Source: Clostridia bacterium
GTDB taxonomy: Bacteria; Bacillota; Clostridia; Oscillospirales; CAG-272
Assembly: GCA_017411605.1 (NCBI GenBank)
Contig: JAFQPR010000012.1
Coordinates: forward strand, 1-44,701
Direction: 5' to 3'
DNA: 44,701 bases
The position numbers and the translations under genes are program-made. Below are positions 1-8,341 of this stretch, piece by piece. The stretch's first letter is position 1. Each line of letters opens with the position of its first letter. The notes under the pieces were generated by a model. It did not search any database and was not told the origin of the DNA. It worked only from the letters and a program-made list of their open reading frames with translations.

Positions 1-4
1 CAAG

Positions 5-39
5 AAAAGCACTTGCATAAAGCAGGTGCTTTTTGTTTT
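5..39 (+). terminator. Intrinsic terminator of a gene left of the window
   Basis: A 12-bp stem with one G-T pair (positions 5-16 with 22-33) surrounds a 5-nt loop and is followed by a T-rich run. It most likely ends a transcript from a gene that lies before position 1. Confidence 0.75.
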
Positions 40-201
40 AAAGGAGCGATAAGGGGCGTCGAACACCGCCAAAAGCCTGCGGCTTTGGTTCGAGACCTGA
101 CCACTTCCGTGTCGCGTGCCATCGCCTGCGTATACTCGGCTTGCCCCGCTTGCGTCCGTGGGACTTCGCTATATTTAAGAGAAAGCGAAGATTGATTTTT
201 T
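40..201. other. GC-rich non-coding block with hairpins
   Basis: This block is visibly richer in GC than the AT-rich sequence to its right. It has no credible start site for its 60-codon open frame, and that peptide resembles no family I know. It contains a stem at 69-77/81-88 and a perfect 7-bp stem at 164-170/184-190 followed by a T run to about 201. It could be a small structured RNA with its own terminator or the remnant of a dispersed intergenic repeat. I cannot decide between these. Confidence 0.35.
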
Positions 202-220
202 ACGACCTCTGTGTTATAAT
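192..220 (+). promoter_or_regulatory. Sigma-A promoter of the lipoprotein gene
   Basis: TTGATT (192-197) and TATAAT (215-220) are separated by 17 bp. Transcription would start near 227, giving a leader of about 87 nt before the ATG at 314. The -35 box overlaps the T-rich tail of the hairpin at 164-190. Confidence 0.7.
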
Positions 221-313
221 AGTGATGAGAACTAAATTCAATTCATTTAAAAAATCGAAACTTAAATAATGTAGCTCTAGATAAACAAAGAATTGGCAAA
301 GGGAGGATTTTTT

Positions 314-958
314 ATGAAAAAAATATTAACAATGGTCATTTTGTTATTGTTTTGTTTTTCACTTACTTCTTGTTCAGCTATTGAAGCTCTAAAATACTCT
401 ATATCGGGAGAAATTATTGACCCTGCAGATGGTTTTTCTCGCAGTGGAGAAGGCGTACTTATATACCAAAATAACAAGTATATCTTGGTCCAAGAGCTTA
501 ACGGAGATTGTGAAATCGACATAACCGAACAAGACATTTTGCTTGGTCAAACGGGTAACTTCCCCTTTTTTCCAAATAGTTATTATTATATAAACACAGA
601 GGAAAACCCAAGCTTTATAATAGGTGGCACCGGTGGAGCTATGATAGGATCATTTGTTTATTTGAGAGAGGATCTATATAAAAACGGTATTGTATATAAA
701 ATAAATGATTCTTTCGAATTTGAATTTACATTATCTTTTATTGAAACAGATAAGGCAGACTATGATCATCATATTGCACGAGAGAAATATTCTAAAAAAG
801 CAACAGTTGATTTTTATGTAAAGGATATTCCAATTATACTTGCTCACAAAAGTTTATATTTGATAGATAATATATGGTATTGCGTTGAATCCGATGTAGC
901 GTATCAACTTTCTGATGAATTTGTGTGTCGGTTAATAGAAGAAGGAATAATAAATTAA
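314..958 (+). CDS. Small secreted lipoprotein of unknown function
   Basis: A 214-residue protein that starts with Lys-Lys, a hydrophobic stretch and a lipobox ending in LTSC around residues 16-19. It should be lipidated on that Cys and anchored outside the membrane. The ATG at 314 is chosen because GGGAGG at 301-306 sits 7 nt upstream; an in-frame TTG at 293 lies before this ribosome site. The mature part is rich in aromatic and acidic residues and looks beta-rich, and no catalytic motif is visible. It appears to be monocistronic, with its own promoter at 192-220 and a strong terminator at 1059-1088. I do not recognise the family. Confidence 0.8.
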   Translation: MKKILTMVILLLFCFSLTSCSAIEALKYSISGEIIDPADGFSRSGEGVLIYQNNKYILVQELNGDCEIDITEQDILLGQTGNFPFFPNSYYYINTEENPSFIIGGTGGAMIGSFVYLREDLYKNGIVYKINDSFEFEFTLSFIETDKADYDHHIAREKYSKKATVDFYVKDIPIILAHKSLYLIDNIWYCVESDVAYQLSDEFVCRLIEEGIIN

Positions 959-1058
959 GATTATTGAGATATGAGTTTGTCGGAACCGGGACTAAAGCTA
1001 TTAGTGGGTGCTGTTAATCAACTATCAATTTGTCGAGTAATATAGAAATGCCAAAGTT

Positions 1059-1090
1059 AAAAGCTCCCTTTGCGTGAAGGGAGCTTTTTT
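1059..1090 (+). terminator. Strong intrinsic terminator
   Basis: A perfect 12-bp stem (1059-1070 with 1077-1088), a 6-nt loop and a T6 run. It ends the lipoprotein transcript. The 100 bases between stop codon and hairpin hold no other recognisable element. Confidence 0.9.
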
Positions 1091-1140
1091 ATTGTGTCAA
1101 TTTACATAGTCGGCTTTGTAGAAGCGATATCTATGATTTC

Positions 1141-1169
1141 TTGACAAAAGATACAGAAAGTAGTATAAT
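1141..1169 (+). promoter_or_regulatory. Consensus sigma-A promoter of the CPBP protease gene
   Basis: TTGACA (1141-1146) and TATAAT (1164-1169) are both perfect consensus hexamers with a 17-bp spacer. The -35 box contains an in-frame TTG that could be mistaken for a start codon and would add 34 residues to the protease. The consensus suggests strong basal activity unless it is repressed. Confidence 0.9.
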
Positions 1170-1184
1170 AAACCAAACGACAGG

Positions 1185-1209
1185 TCGGTATAGTCTACTT
1201 GTATACCGA
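1185..1209. promoter_or_regulatory. Inverted repeat just downstream of the promoter (putative operator)
   Basis: Perfect 8-bp arms, TCGGTATA at 1185-1192 and TATACCGA at 1202-1209, flank a 9-bp centre. The left arm begins about 10 bp after the expected transcription start. A repressor bound here would block a consensus promoter; an RNA hairpin in the leader is the alternative. No regulator gene is adjacent. Confidence 0.5.
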
Positions 1210-1242
1210 AAACAAAAGTGTGATAGATTGAACGGTGAGAAA

Positions 1243-1905
1243 ATGAAAAAGATACAGATTCCTTTTCTTGTAGTAATTGCTTGTATAATAATGGGTATTG
1301 TAGATGCGGTAATTCAACCGGGATATGCTATTAAATCTGCAATTAAAATGGTTTTATTCTTGTTGATACCTATTACATACAGTTTGATAAATAAAGAATG
1401 TAATATCAAAGGATTGTTCAAACCCGACAAGAAGGGACTTTTGTTTGCTTTCGCAATTGGCATAGGGGTGTACGTAACGGTTCTCGGAGCATATCTTATA
1501 TTCAGAAACGTTTTCGATTTTTCCGCTCTTACGGGAAGTCTCACCGAAACTACGGGTGTAAATAAATCTAATTTCCTTTGGGTAGCTCTCTATATATCAT
1601 TTGCAAATTCATTGCTTGAGGAGTTCTTTTTCAGAGGCTTTGCTTTTATAAATCTGAAGAAAATCACAACGAGAAAAATTGCATACGTATTCAGCAGTCT
1701 TACTTTTGCGCTGTATCATATTGCAATGATGATAGGATGGTTTGGGTGGCCTGTCGTTTTGATTTCACTTGTTGGATTATTTGCCGGCGGTATGATATTT
1801 AATAAATTTGATGAAAAAAGCGAGACCGTTTATTTGTCCTGGCTTATTCATATGTTTGCAAACTTCGCAACGAATACGATAGGATTTATACTTTTTGCAA
1901 CTTGA
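1243..1905 (+). CDS. CPBP-family (CAAX-like) intramembrane metalloprotease
   Basis: A 220-residue multi-pass membrane protein. It shows the family's three motifs in order: EEFFFRG (the EExxxR element), FALYH (FxxxH) and WLIHMFAN (HxxxN). These supply the Glu and His residues that bind the catalytic metal inside the membrane. Family members process or mature peptides such as bacteriocins or confer self-immunity; the substrate here is unknown. The start at 1243 is preferred because the longer frame begins inside the -35 box and its first 34 residues are polar and atypical. The ribosome site (GGTGAG) is weak. The next gene follows 32 nt downstream and is probably co-transcribed. Confidence 0.88.
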   Translation: MKKIQIPFLVVIACIIMGIVDAVIQPGYAIKSAIKMVLFLLIPITYSLINKECNIKGLFKPDKKGLLFAFAIGIGVYVTVLGAYLIFRNVFDFSALTGSLTETTGVNKSNFLWVALYISFANSLLEEFFFRGFAFINLKKITTRKIAYVFSSLTFALYHIAMMIGWFGWPVVLISLVGLFAGGMIFNKFDEKSETVYLSWLIHMFANFATNTIGFILFAT

Positions 1906-1937
1906 ATTTTTGATATCAAATTAACAAGGAGATGACT

Positions 1938-2555
1938 ATGTACGACCTTGAAAAGCTATCGTGGATAATTGCCTCAAAGCGAAAAAGGTTTAAGATATTA
2001 TTGGCTTTATATATATGTTTAGTAATAATTGGCGCAGTTCTTTTCTTCATAGGAGAAATGAACGTAGTGTTTTGCGGCATTATTATCGCAATAATCGCGG
2101 TGGCTTTGATTTTTAAGCTCGTCCGCTCTTACTCTCCCTCTGTTTTGTTTTCCTCAGAGAAGCGTGGAATTCTCGTAAAAGAGCACGAATACGTTGCTAC
2201 AGTAAAAAGAGGTTTATCGGGAAGAGCTACAGTGGCTAAACGAACTGCGGGGACTCATTCCTCCTCGGGGAATGCCAAAAGCCGCCGTCCGCACGTGCGC
2301 TCAGCTTACATATACGTTCGGGATGGGAACGAAAACGTTCTCATTTTTGACGGACTAACCTCACTGCATACGGATATTTATGAAATAGGTGACGAGGTAT
2401 TGCGTCCTGCGGGTGCGAGATACCCGATAATAGTAGCGGCAAAAGATAACCGCAAAATAGAAAAGCAACCGTGCCCTCTCTGCGGTAGAATAAACGAAAT
2501 GAATAAAAGCGAATGCGTAGCATGTGGATTATCTATAAATAAAATAACCGAATAA
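1938..2555 (+). CDS. Two-TM protein with C-terminal zinc ribbon, function unknown
   Basis: A 205-residue protein. A short basic N-terminus is followed by two adjacent hydrophobic segments (about residues 18-60), a soluble domain, and a C-terminal CPLC...CVAC zinc ribbon. The ATG at 1938 is chosen because AAGGAG (1926-1931) sits 6 nt before it; the ATG at 1932 directly abuts that site and is unlikely. The middle region contains a Ser/Gly/Arg-rich loop. It lies 32 nt after the CPBP protease and probably shares its promoter. The ribbon places the soluble part in the cytoplasm by analogy. I do not recognise a named family. Confidence 0.75.
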   Translation: MYDLEKLSWIIASKRKRFKILLALYICLVIIGAVLFFIGEMNVVFCGIIIAIIAVALIFKLVRSYSPSVLFSSEKRGILVKEHEYVATVKRGLSGRATVAKRTAGTHSSSGNAKSRRPHVRSAYIYVRDGNENVLIFDGLTSLHTDIYEIGDEVLRPAGARYPIIVAAKDNRKIEKQPCPLCGRINEMNKSECVACGLSINKITE

Positions 2556-2562
2556 AAAAGTA

Positions 2563-2600
2563 AAAGCGGAAGCTCTCTGTAATATTGAGACTTCCGCTTT
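2563..2600. terminator. Bidirectional terminator between converging genes
   Basis: A perfect 10-bp stem (2563-2572 with 2591-2600) carries an inner TCTC/GAGA extension. The T run is best on the minus strand and weak on the plus strand. It separates the plus-strand zinc-ribbon gene from the minus-strand beta-mannosidase gene. Confidence 0.8.
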
Positions 2601-2627
2601 CTGCTATATAGTTAATAATTAGTATTT

Positions 2628-5081
2628 TTATTTTATAGTATATCCCGCAACCGTAAAATCTTCCGTATCGGCATTTTTTGCTTTGCGGAACGATACCGTG
2701 CGTACTTCTCCGGGCAAAAGAGAGAAATAGTTGTCATCAAAAATATATTCTCCTTCGAATTCAACTGCGTGAACGTAAGAATCTGCGGTAACTGTGATCT
2801 CGCCATCCGTGCGCGATATGACTTTTACAGCTTTTGTGGGGATGATGGGAAGGGGGCCGTTTTTATAGAAAGATCGGTCTATGCAACGCTCACCGTCAAA
2901 TGCTTCGCAAATGATTATCGCATCGGACGGCACGGAATTGATAGGGAACGAAAGCACCTTGCGTGAGCTGAGTCTGTCAGCGGTGCATATAGCGTTCTTT
3001 ATTTTATGCAAGATTCCGTTATCTATATAAGAAACAGAAACGTTGACTGACTTTTTATTCAAGGTGTCATTACAGAGATAAATCTCGTATTCATTATGCT
3101 TGTCAATCGACGTTATGATATTGCCGGCGGAGCGCTTGAAGCTGTAATACGATGCTTTCGGTAAACAGTAGTAGTCCACGAATGCCCATCCGCTTGAAGC
3201 GGGCCAGCAATCGTTCCACATCCAATAAATTATTCCGTTTGAGAAGCCTCTGTTTCGACGGATGTTTTCGAGTGTTATTCTCACCCATTCGTATTGAACG
3301 TACTTCATTTTGAAGTAGCGGTCTTTTCCGTCTTCAAACCCGCCAAGCACCTTTTCCGTAAACTGAAGAAGAACGTGAAATAGTGAGAAGGGGAGCGCGG
3401 GGTTGCTTTTTGTGTGATAGTTCCACATATCGTCATTGTAATATATGTCATCCTCGGTCATAAACTTTAGAAGAGAGGAAAGGCAAACGGCTCCTGTTGT
3501 TGGATCTTCAGCGATAAATCTTGCGAGATACTGAGAAAAATGCTCCTTGTAGTCCTTCATATCCTCGTTGAGAATGTAAGGGAATATTGAACATCCGAGA
3601 TATTGAGTGTTGTGAGTTGTACCCTTGGTTTTTGAAGCGTACGGCGTGCCGCCGTAGGGGCTCGAGAGAAGGAGTCTTCTCGAGTGGTCAAGCTGTTTAA
3701 GGGTGGGATATATTCCTTTGTGGATTGCCGTTCTTCCGTGGTAATCCGCGGCGCTGTCGTAACCCTCGACCGCGTTCTCGTTATCTCCCGACCACCATAC
3801 GAGAGAGGGATGGTTTCTGAGCTCGCGAGCGGCAAATTCTGCTTCTTTCTTTAGCTTTTCTATAAAATCATCTTCGTTTTCGGGGTAGATTCCGCAAGCC
3901 ATGAGAAAGTCCTGCGTTACGAGGATACCCAGCCTGTCGCATTCGTTGTAAAAGTGCTGTTTCTCAAAAATTCCGCCACCCCATACGCGTATCATATTGA
4001 CGCCTGCTTCTTTGGCAAGCTCGAGGAGCGTTGTGATTTTTTCGTCTGTTTCTGCAGAAGGGAAAGGCTCTGAGGGGACCCAGTTTGCGCCCTTACACAT
4101 TATTGGAATATCATTTACAAGAAGTGTAAATCCCGAAAAATCTTCGTTACGGTCATATCTCTTACCGCTGACAGAATCTTTTATTTCAAGGCATTTGTTG
4201 TAATACGGGCTGTCCTTTCCGTCCGGAAGCTCAAGTATTTTTGCCGTTCTGATTCCAAAGGTAAATTCTTTATCGCAGATAATTAGCTTGTATAGCGGTT
4301 GAGCTCCGTAGCCTATGGGATACCAAAGCTCTGCGTTGGGAATAGCAATGTATTCCTTGAGATAATCTTCTTTTCTGTAAAAGCGGTTAGAATATACGAC
4401 CTCGCCGCGAGGAGAAACGATACGCATATCTGCGTATCCGCCGCATTCGTAATTTTCAAATTCCGCTTCCACTATGATTGACGCGCAGCCGTCCGATATG
4501 TGGTCCGTGTATATGTATGCGTCCTTAACGGAAAATTCATCTCCGCCTTCAAGATAAACGTCGCGCCAGATACCCATAGTAACAAATCTTGCCACCCAGT
4601 CCCATCCGTACGTACATTGAATACGTCTTGTACGCATTCTTTCTCTAGTAAAAGCTCCGCCGAGAAGCGGCAATCCCGCAACCCTTTTTGTGGGAGAGTA
4701 AAAGTGAACCGTGAGCGTGTTTTCACCTATGATTAGCGCATCGGTGGCGGCAAACGAGTGCTTGATAAACATATCGTCGGCGTAACCTATATGCTTTCCG
4801 TTGAGATATACATCTGCATATACGTCAAGACCCGAGAATACGAGCTTTGCATTTTTTGGTATCTGCTCAAGCTCGAAGCTTCTGGAATACTCGAAATCGC
4901 GGTTTTCTATCCATTGGCACTCGTCTGCTTTATTACGATAAAACAAATCTTTTGGGATTTTTTTACCCATAAGGTCTGTATGAACGCAGCCGGGAACGCA
5001 ACCGTCAAAGGTAAAATCCACTTTACCGTCCTCGGTAAAGCACGTGCCACGCCAATTGCCGTTTAAAGAAATAGGTTTCAT
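2628..5081 (-). CDS. GH2 family beta-mannosidase
   Basis: An 817-residue enzyme that should release terminal beta-linked mannose from manno-oligosaccharides or N-glycan cores. It has the GH2 layout: a sugar-binding jelly roll (about 1-180), an Ig-like domain (about 185-280), a TIM barrel (about 310-650) and C-terminal beta domains. The likely acid/base is Glu435 in the WSGDNEN motif; most relatives have NNEN here. Glu525 in FIAED occupies the usual nucleophile position. The barrel also carries the expected IRVWGGG and TQDF strands. There is no signal peptide, so it acts in the cytoplasm on imported oligosaccharides. Its own sigma-A promoter lies at 5139-5167 and AAAGGAA precedes the ATG. The neighbouring sugar kinase suggests a carbohydrate-use locus, though no transporter is in view. 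Confidence 0.9.
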   Translation of the reverse strand: MKPISLNGNWRGTCFTEDGKVDFTFDGCVPGCVHTDLMGKKIPKDLFYRNKADECQWIENRDFEYSRSFELEQIPKNAKLVFSGLDVYADVYLNGKHIGYADDMFIKHSFAATDALIIGENTLTVHFYSPTKRVAGLPLLGGAFTRERMRTRRIQCTYGWDWVARFVTMGIWRDVYLEGGDEFSVKDAYIYTDHISDGCASIIVEAEFENYECGGYADMRIVSPRGEVVYSNRFYRKEDYLKEYIAIPNAELWYPIGYGAQPLYKLIICDKEFTFGIRTAKILELPDGKDSPYYNKCLEIKDSVSGKRYDRNEDFSGFTLLVNDIPIMCKGANWVPSEPFPSAETDEKITTLLELAKEAGVNMIRVWGGGIFEKQHFYNECDRLGILVTQDFLMACGIYPENEDDFIEKLKKEAEFAARELRNHPSLVWWSGDNENAVEGYDSAADYHGRTAIHKGIYPTLKQLDHSRRLLLSSPYGGTPYASKTKGTTHNTQYLGCSIFPYILNEDMKDYKEHFSQYLARFIAEDPTTGAVCLSSLLKFMTEDDIYYNDDMWNYHTKSNPALPFSLFHVLLQFTEKVLGGFEDGKDRYFKMKYVQYEWVRITLENIRRNRGFSNGIIYWMWNDCWPASSGWAFVDYYCLPKASYYSFKRSAGNIITSIDKHNEYEIYLCNDTLNKKSVNVSVSYIDNGILHKIKNAICTADRLSSRKVLSFPINSVPSDAIIICEAFDGERCIDRSFYKNGPLPIIPTKAVKVISRTDGEITVTADSYVHAVEFEGEYIFDDNYFSLLPGEVRTVSFRKAKNADTEDFTVAGYTIK

Positions 5082-5138
5082 ATATTGTTCCTTTCGGATA
5101 ACAAGAAGGTATTTAATAGAATATTTTAATACAAATCA

Positions 5139-5167
5139 ATTATATCAGTTTATCCCGAGCTTGTCAA
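5139..5167 (-). promoter_or_regulatory. Consensus sigma-A promoter of the beta-mannosidase gene
   Basis: On the minus strand TTGACA (5162-5167) and TATAAT (5139-5144) are separated by 17 bp. The predicted leader is about 50 nt. No clear operator palindrome was seen around it. Confidence 0.88.
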
Positions 5168-5198
5168 TCGACGGACAGTGGATTTCCGAGGGGGTAAT

Positions 5199-5243
5199 AA
5201 AAAAACAGAGGAACAAGTAAAAGCTCTTGTGCCTCTGTTTTTT
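5199..5243 (-). terminator. Intrinsic terminator downstream of the sugar kinase
   Basis: A long stem (about 5201-5216 with 5226-5241) has an inner ACAAG/CTTGT extension and A/T tracts on both sides, so it could act in either direction. It mainly isolates the kinase gene from the beta-mannosidase promoter. Confidence 0.85.
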
Positions 5244-5275
5244 TATTCAAGTTAAGATTGAATTACCAAAACGAA

Positions 5276-6301
5276 TTATCTCTGAATTCTTCCGGAGCCG
5301 TCTCCGCCTGCGAGCTTTTCAACCTCTGCGAGAGTTACCATGTTGTAGTCACCCTCGATAGAGTGCTTAAGAGCGGATGCAGCAACTGCGAACTCTACTG
5401 CGCCCTGAGCGGTCTTGCCACTCATAAGAGAGTAGATGAGACCACCGCCGAAGCTATCGCCGCCTCCTACGCGGTCGATAATGTGGAGATCGTACTTCTT
5501 GGAGAAGCAGTATTCGTTAGCTTTAACGTCGTAGAGCATAGCAGACCAGCCGTTATCGAATGCTGAACGGCTCTCACGAAGGGTGATAGCTACGTATTCG
5601 AAGCCAAATTTGTCAGCAAGCTGCTTAGCAACAGACTTGTATCCCTCGTGGTTGAGCTTACCGCCGTAGATATCGGTAGCCTCAGCCTCGATACCAAATA
5701 CGTCTTTAGCGTCCTCCTCGTTGGAGATGCATACGTCAACGTACTGGCAAAGATCTGTCATGGCCGCGCGAGCCTGTTCTCTTGTCCAGAGCTTACCACG
5801 GTAGTTAAGGTCGCAGGAAATCTTGATGCCCTTCGCTTTTGCAGCCTTGCAAGCATCACGGCAAATTTCAACAACGTTTTCGCCAAGAGCGGGGGTGATA
5901 CCGGTAAAGTGGAACCAATCAACACCCTCGAAAATCTTTTCCCAGTCGAAGTCTTCGCGTGAAGCCTTTGCGATCGCTGAATTAGCGCGGTCGTAAATGC
6001 ATACGGAACCTCTCTGCGATGCGCCCTTTTCGTTGAAGTAGATACCTACTCTGTCACCGCCGCGAACGATCTTTGTGGTGTCAACACCGTAACGGCGAAG
6101 GCTATTTACAGCCGCCTGACCTATAGCGTGAGCGGGAAGCTTGGTAACATAAGCTGCATCCATACCGTAGTTTGCAAGAGAAACTGCTACGTTAGCCTCA
6201 CCGCCGCCGAACGTGAATTCAACGTGGTCGCACTGAACGAATCTTTCGTAATTGTAAGGCTGGAGTCTGAGCATAAGCTCACCGAATGTTACAACTTTCA
6301 T
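5276..6301 (-). CDS. kdgK: PfkB-family sugar kinase, probably 2-keto-3-deoxygluconate kinase
   Basis: A 341-residue ribokinase-fold enzyme. The N-terminal FGELMLRL strand and the FGGGEANVA glycine motif (about residues 31-39) are typical of the family. DRVGGGDSFGGG near the end carries the catalytic base Asp282 and the anion hole. Overall resemblance is to bacterial KDG kinases, which phosphorylate 2-keto-3-deoxygluconate for cleavage by KDPG aldolase in hexuronate breakdown. Substrate within the PfkB family is hard to fix by eye, so another ketose or fructose is possible. AAAGGAA sits before the ATG. No clear promoter lies in the 78-nt gap to the AbrB-like gene, so partial read-through from that gene is possible. 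Confidence 0.85.
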   Translation of the reverse strand: MKVVTFGELMLRLQPYNYERFVQCDHVEFTFGGGEANVAVSLANYGMDAAYVTKLPAHAIGQAAVNSLRRYGVDTTKIVRGGDRVGIYFNEKGASQRGSVCIYDRANSAIAKASREDFDWEKIFEGVDWFHFTGITPALGENVVEICRDACKAAKAKGIKISCDLNYRGKLWTREQARAAMTDLCQYVDVCISNEEDAKDVFGIEAEATDIYGGKLNHEGYKSVAKQLADKFGFEYVAITLRESRSAFDNGWSAMLYDVKANEYCFSKKYDLHIIDRVGGGDSFGGGLIYSLMSGKTAQGAVEFAVAASALKHSIEGDYNMVTLAEVEKLAGGDGSGRIQR

Positions 6302-6379
6302 TTTGTTTTCCTTTCGAAATTTATAATTTTTTTGTTTTGAATTGCATATAGTGAAGTGTCAGACCTCTTGTCCCGAGGT

Positions 6380-6622
6380 TTATTTTGCCGAGAGCTCGTC
6401 AAGGCAGGATCTGCAAATGAGCTTTTCCTTGAATTCTACAAGGCCTTCGCCATTACCGCAGAAATGGCAGCCTGCATAGTATCTTCTGATACAGATGTTG
6501 TTATCCTGAGCGAAGATCTCAACGCTTGAGCCTTCGTGCATATCCATTTTGTTGCGCAATTCCTTGGGAATTACAATACGTCCGAGTTCGTCGATGTTGC
6601 GGACGATTCCGATTGATTTCAT
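6380..6622 (-). CDS. AbrB/SpoVT-type transition-state regulator with C-terminal zinc ribbon
   Basis: An 80-residue DNA-binding protein. Its N-terminus has the classic AbrB swapped-hairpin sequence with GIVRNIDELGRIVIPKELR at about residues 4-22, then a short arm and a CxxC...CxxC zinc ribbon (CHFC, CRSC). Proteins with this layout occur in Clostridia and control stationary-phase or sporulation genes. The start at 6622 is chosen because AAGGAG lies 8 nt upstream; the frame is open further upstream, but that stretch is transcribed leader. It has its own sigma-A promoter (6729-6757). It is divergent from the spoIIIA operon, which hints at a sporulation link, though this is only inference from position. 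Confidence 0.9.
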   Translation of the reverse strand: MKSIGIVRNIDELGRIVIPKELRNKMDMHEGSSVEIFAQDNNICIRRYYAGCHFCGNGEGLVEFKEKLICRSCLDELSAK

Positions 6623-6728
6623 TGAATTTTTCTCCTTGCTATGTAAAAAACTTTTGCTGTCCGCAAGGCTTTGCGTTTGTTTTTCTTGCGGATTTAAAGA
6701 AAGTCTTTGCCAACCTTCTCCATTTAGC

Positions 6729-6757
6729 ATTTTACCACAAAGCTGCCCGATTGTCAA
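6729..6757 (-). promoter_or_regulatory. Sigma-A promoter of the AbrB-like gene
   Basis: On the minus strand TTGACA (6752-6757) and TAAAAT (6729-6734) are separated by 17 bp. The leader is about 100 nt. The remaining AT-rich gap to spoIIIAA at 6839 must hold the spoIIIA promoter; I could not place a convincing sigma-E consensus in it. Confidence 0.82.
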
Positions 6758-6838
6758 GCACAAACAGGAATAAACCTCAATAAAAGACTATTTAACACAA
6801 TTATATATATCAATTATATATAAGTAAAGGAGCGATAA

Positions 6839-7726
6839 ATGATTTGTAATTTGAAAGAAGAGAAAACCGAGCGGCTCTTCAGAGTTCTTGATATACTACC
6901 GCTAAACTTAGTACGGGAGATACAGAGAATAGGAGAGGGCAGACTTGATTATCCATCCGGTTTATCCGAGATAAGAGTAAGATGTCGCTCGCGTTCCAGT
7001 ATTGTCTTATCGGGAGAAAACGTTCCTCTTTTCACGCGCGTGACGGAGAATGAGCTTGCAACGGTTTACGATAGACTCTTGTCAGGCTCTTTGTATGCTC
7101 ACGTTAAAGATCTAAAAGATGGATTTGTGAGTGCATTTTCGGGCGTGAGAGTGGGTGTTTGCTCTTCGGTTTCTGATAGCGGAGACCTGCCCTCGCAGAT
7201 AAACGGTTTAGTTTTCCGAATACCGATTTCTCCGTCAGAAGCGGCGGACGACCTTTATTTGGCATGGCGTGAGGCGCGTGGCGGACTGCTGATCTATTCG
7301 CTTCCCGGAGAGGGAAAAACGTCAGCGCTTCGCGCTCTCGCAGGTAAAGTGAGTGTGGAGTCGGGAATGCGCGTTGCCGTTATAGATGAAAGACGCGAGT
7401 TTTTGCCGGAAGATTATACCGATGCTACCGTTGACATTCTTTCGGGATACAGTAAGGCGAAGGGGCTCGAAATTGCACTGAGAACTTTGTCACCCGAGGT
7501 TATTGTTATAGATGAGATAGGAAATGCTTCGGAGGCGGATGCGCTTTTGCGGGTAGGCAGAGGCGGCGTTCCGATAATAGCAACGGCTCACGCCGGAAGC
7601 TTTGAGGAGGTTATCCGAAAAGCGGGTATCTCGAAGCTTGCGGATGAAGGCTATTTTAAGGTCTATGCCAGGCTCTACCGTGAAAAAAACAGATTCTTAC
7701 ACGAAATTTCCGTGAGAAGCAATTGA
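6839..7726 (+). CDS. spoIIIAA: Stage III sporulation protein AA, secretion-type ATPase
   Basis: A 295-residue cytoplasmic ATPase related to the motors of type II/IV secretion. The P-loop reads LPGEGKTS, where the usual first Gly is Ser. Downstream are VIDERREF and the Walker B VIVIDEIG. In the mother cell it is thought to power the SpoIIIA-SpoIIQ feeding channel that keeps the engulfed forespore active. AAAGGAG lies just before the ATG. It is the first gene of a complete eight-gene operon, and spoIIIAB follows after 4 nt. Expression is expected from a mother-cell sigma-E promoter in the AT-rich gap before it. Identity is supported by motifs and gene order. Confidence 0.95.
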   Translation: MICNLKEEKTERLFRVLDILPLNLVREIQRIGEGRLDYPSGLSEIRVRCRSRSSIVLSGENVPLFTRVTENELATVYDRLLSGSLYAHVKDLKDGFVSAFSGVRVGVCSSVSDSGDLPSQINGLVFRIPISPSEAADDLYLAWREARGGLLIYSLPGEGKTSALRALAGKVSVESGMRVAVIDERREFLPEDYTDATVDILSGYSKAKGLEIALRTLSPEVIVIDEIGNASEADALLRVGRGGVPIIATAHAGSFEEVIRKAGISKLADEGYFKVYARLYREKNRFLHEISVRSN

Positions 7727-7730
7727 AGGC

Positions 7731-8246
7731 ATGATGTACTTGGGATTAATTGCCGCCGCATTATCTGCCGGCTACTTCGTAACCTCATATGTGCGTAGGA
7801 TCAGCGCAAGGAAGGAAGAGTATTCCGCGATATGTACGTTACTTCTTCATATCAGAGGCAAAATATTCTCCGGAGGCGGCAGGCTGTGTGACATAATGCG
7901 AGGTTTTTATTCCGAGCCGTTGGAAAAAAACGGATTACTGCCTTGCCTCAGAGAAGATCCCGTATCAAGCGGTGACGGGGAAGTAACAGTCAATAATAGC
8001 TTTTTTAGGGATAAGCTTTCCGACGTTTTTTTCCTCATTGATGAGTTAGACGCGGAAAAGTTAAAGTCTTATCTTTACTCTTACGGAAAAAGCTATCTTG
8101 AAGAGGAAAAGAAGAAGCTCGGCGAGGTATCGGAATACTTCGGGAAGAAGGAAAGTGATGTGGTGGTAAAAAGTGAAAGAAATATAAAGACAGCGTGGAC
8201 ACTGTTTGCTTTTTTCTTTATAGGAGCATTAATACTTATTATATGA
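7731..8246 (+). CDS. spoIIIAB: Stage III sporulation protein AB
   Basis: A 171-residue membrane protein with an N-terminal TM segment, a helical cytoplasmic middle and a C-terminal TM tail. The layout resembles the GspF-like platform fold proposed for SpoIIIAB. Two adjacent ATG codons (7731 and 7734) are possible starts. It begins 4 nt after the spoIIIAA stop, which implies translational coupling. Its length matches the usual roughly 170 residues. The 95-nt gap to spoIIIAC is the longest inside the operon and contains a small hairpin at 8314-8330 just before the next ribosome site. Confidence 0.92.
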   Translation: MMYLGLIAAALSAGYFVTSYVRRISARKEEYSAICTLLLHIRGKIFSGGGRLCDIMRGFYSEPLEKNGLLPCLREDPVSSGDGEVTVNNSFFRDKLSDVFFLIDELDAEKLKSYLYSYGKSYLEEEKKKLGEVSEYFGKKESDVVVKSERNIKTAWTLFAFFFIGALILII

Positions 8247-8341
8247 TTTACACGAAGCCGTGCGAATTATTAGTTAATAAAAGCGCTGTATATAGGTTTG
8301 CATAAATCAATTTAGCGGAATAATACCGCTCGGGAGAAAAA

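Noticed and set aside
13-195. A 60-codon open frame in the GC-rich block
   Set aside because: It starts inside the upstream terminator loop, has no ribosome site and gives a peptide with no family character. It overlaps stems that better explain the sequence.
1141-1242. TTG start adding 34 residues to the CPBP protease
   Set aside because: The TTG is the first part of a perfect -35 box, and the frame covers the promoter and the inverted repeat.
6763-6838. Sigma-E promoter before spoIIIAA
   Set aside because: Expected from biology, but the region is a run of alternating A/T and no clear -35/-10 pair could be placed by eye.
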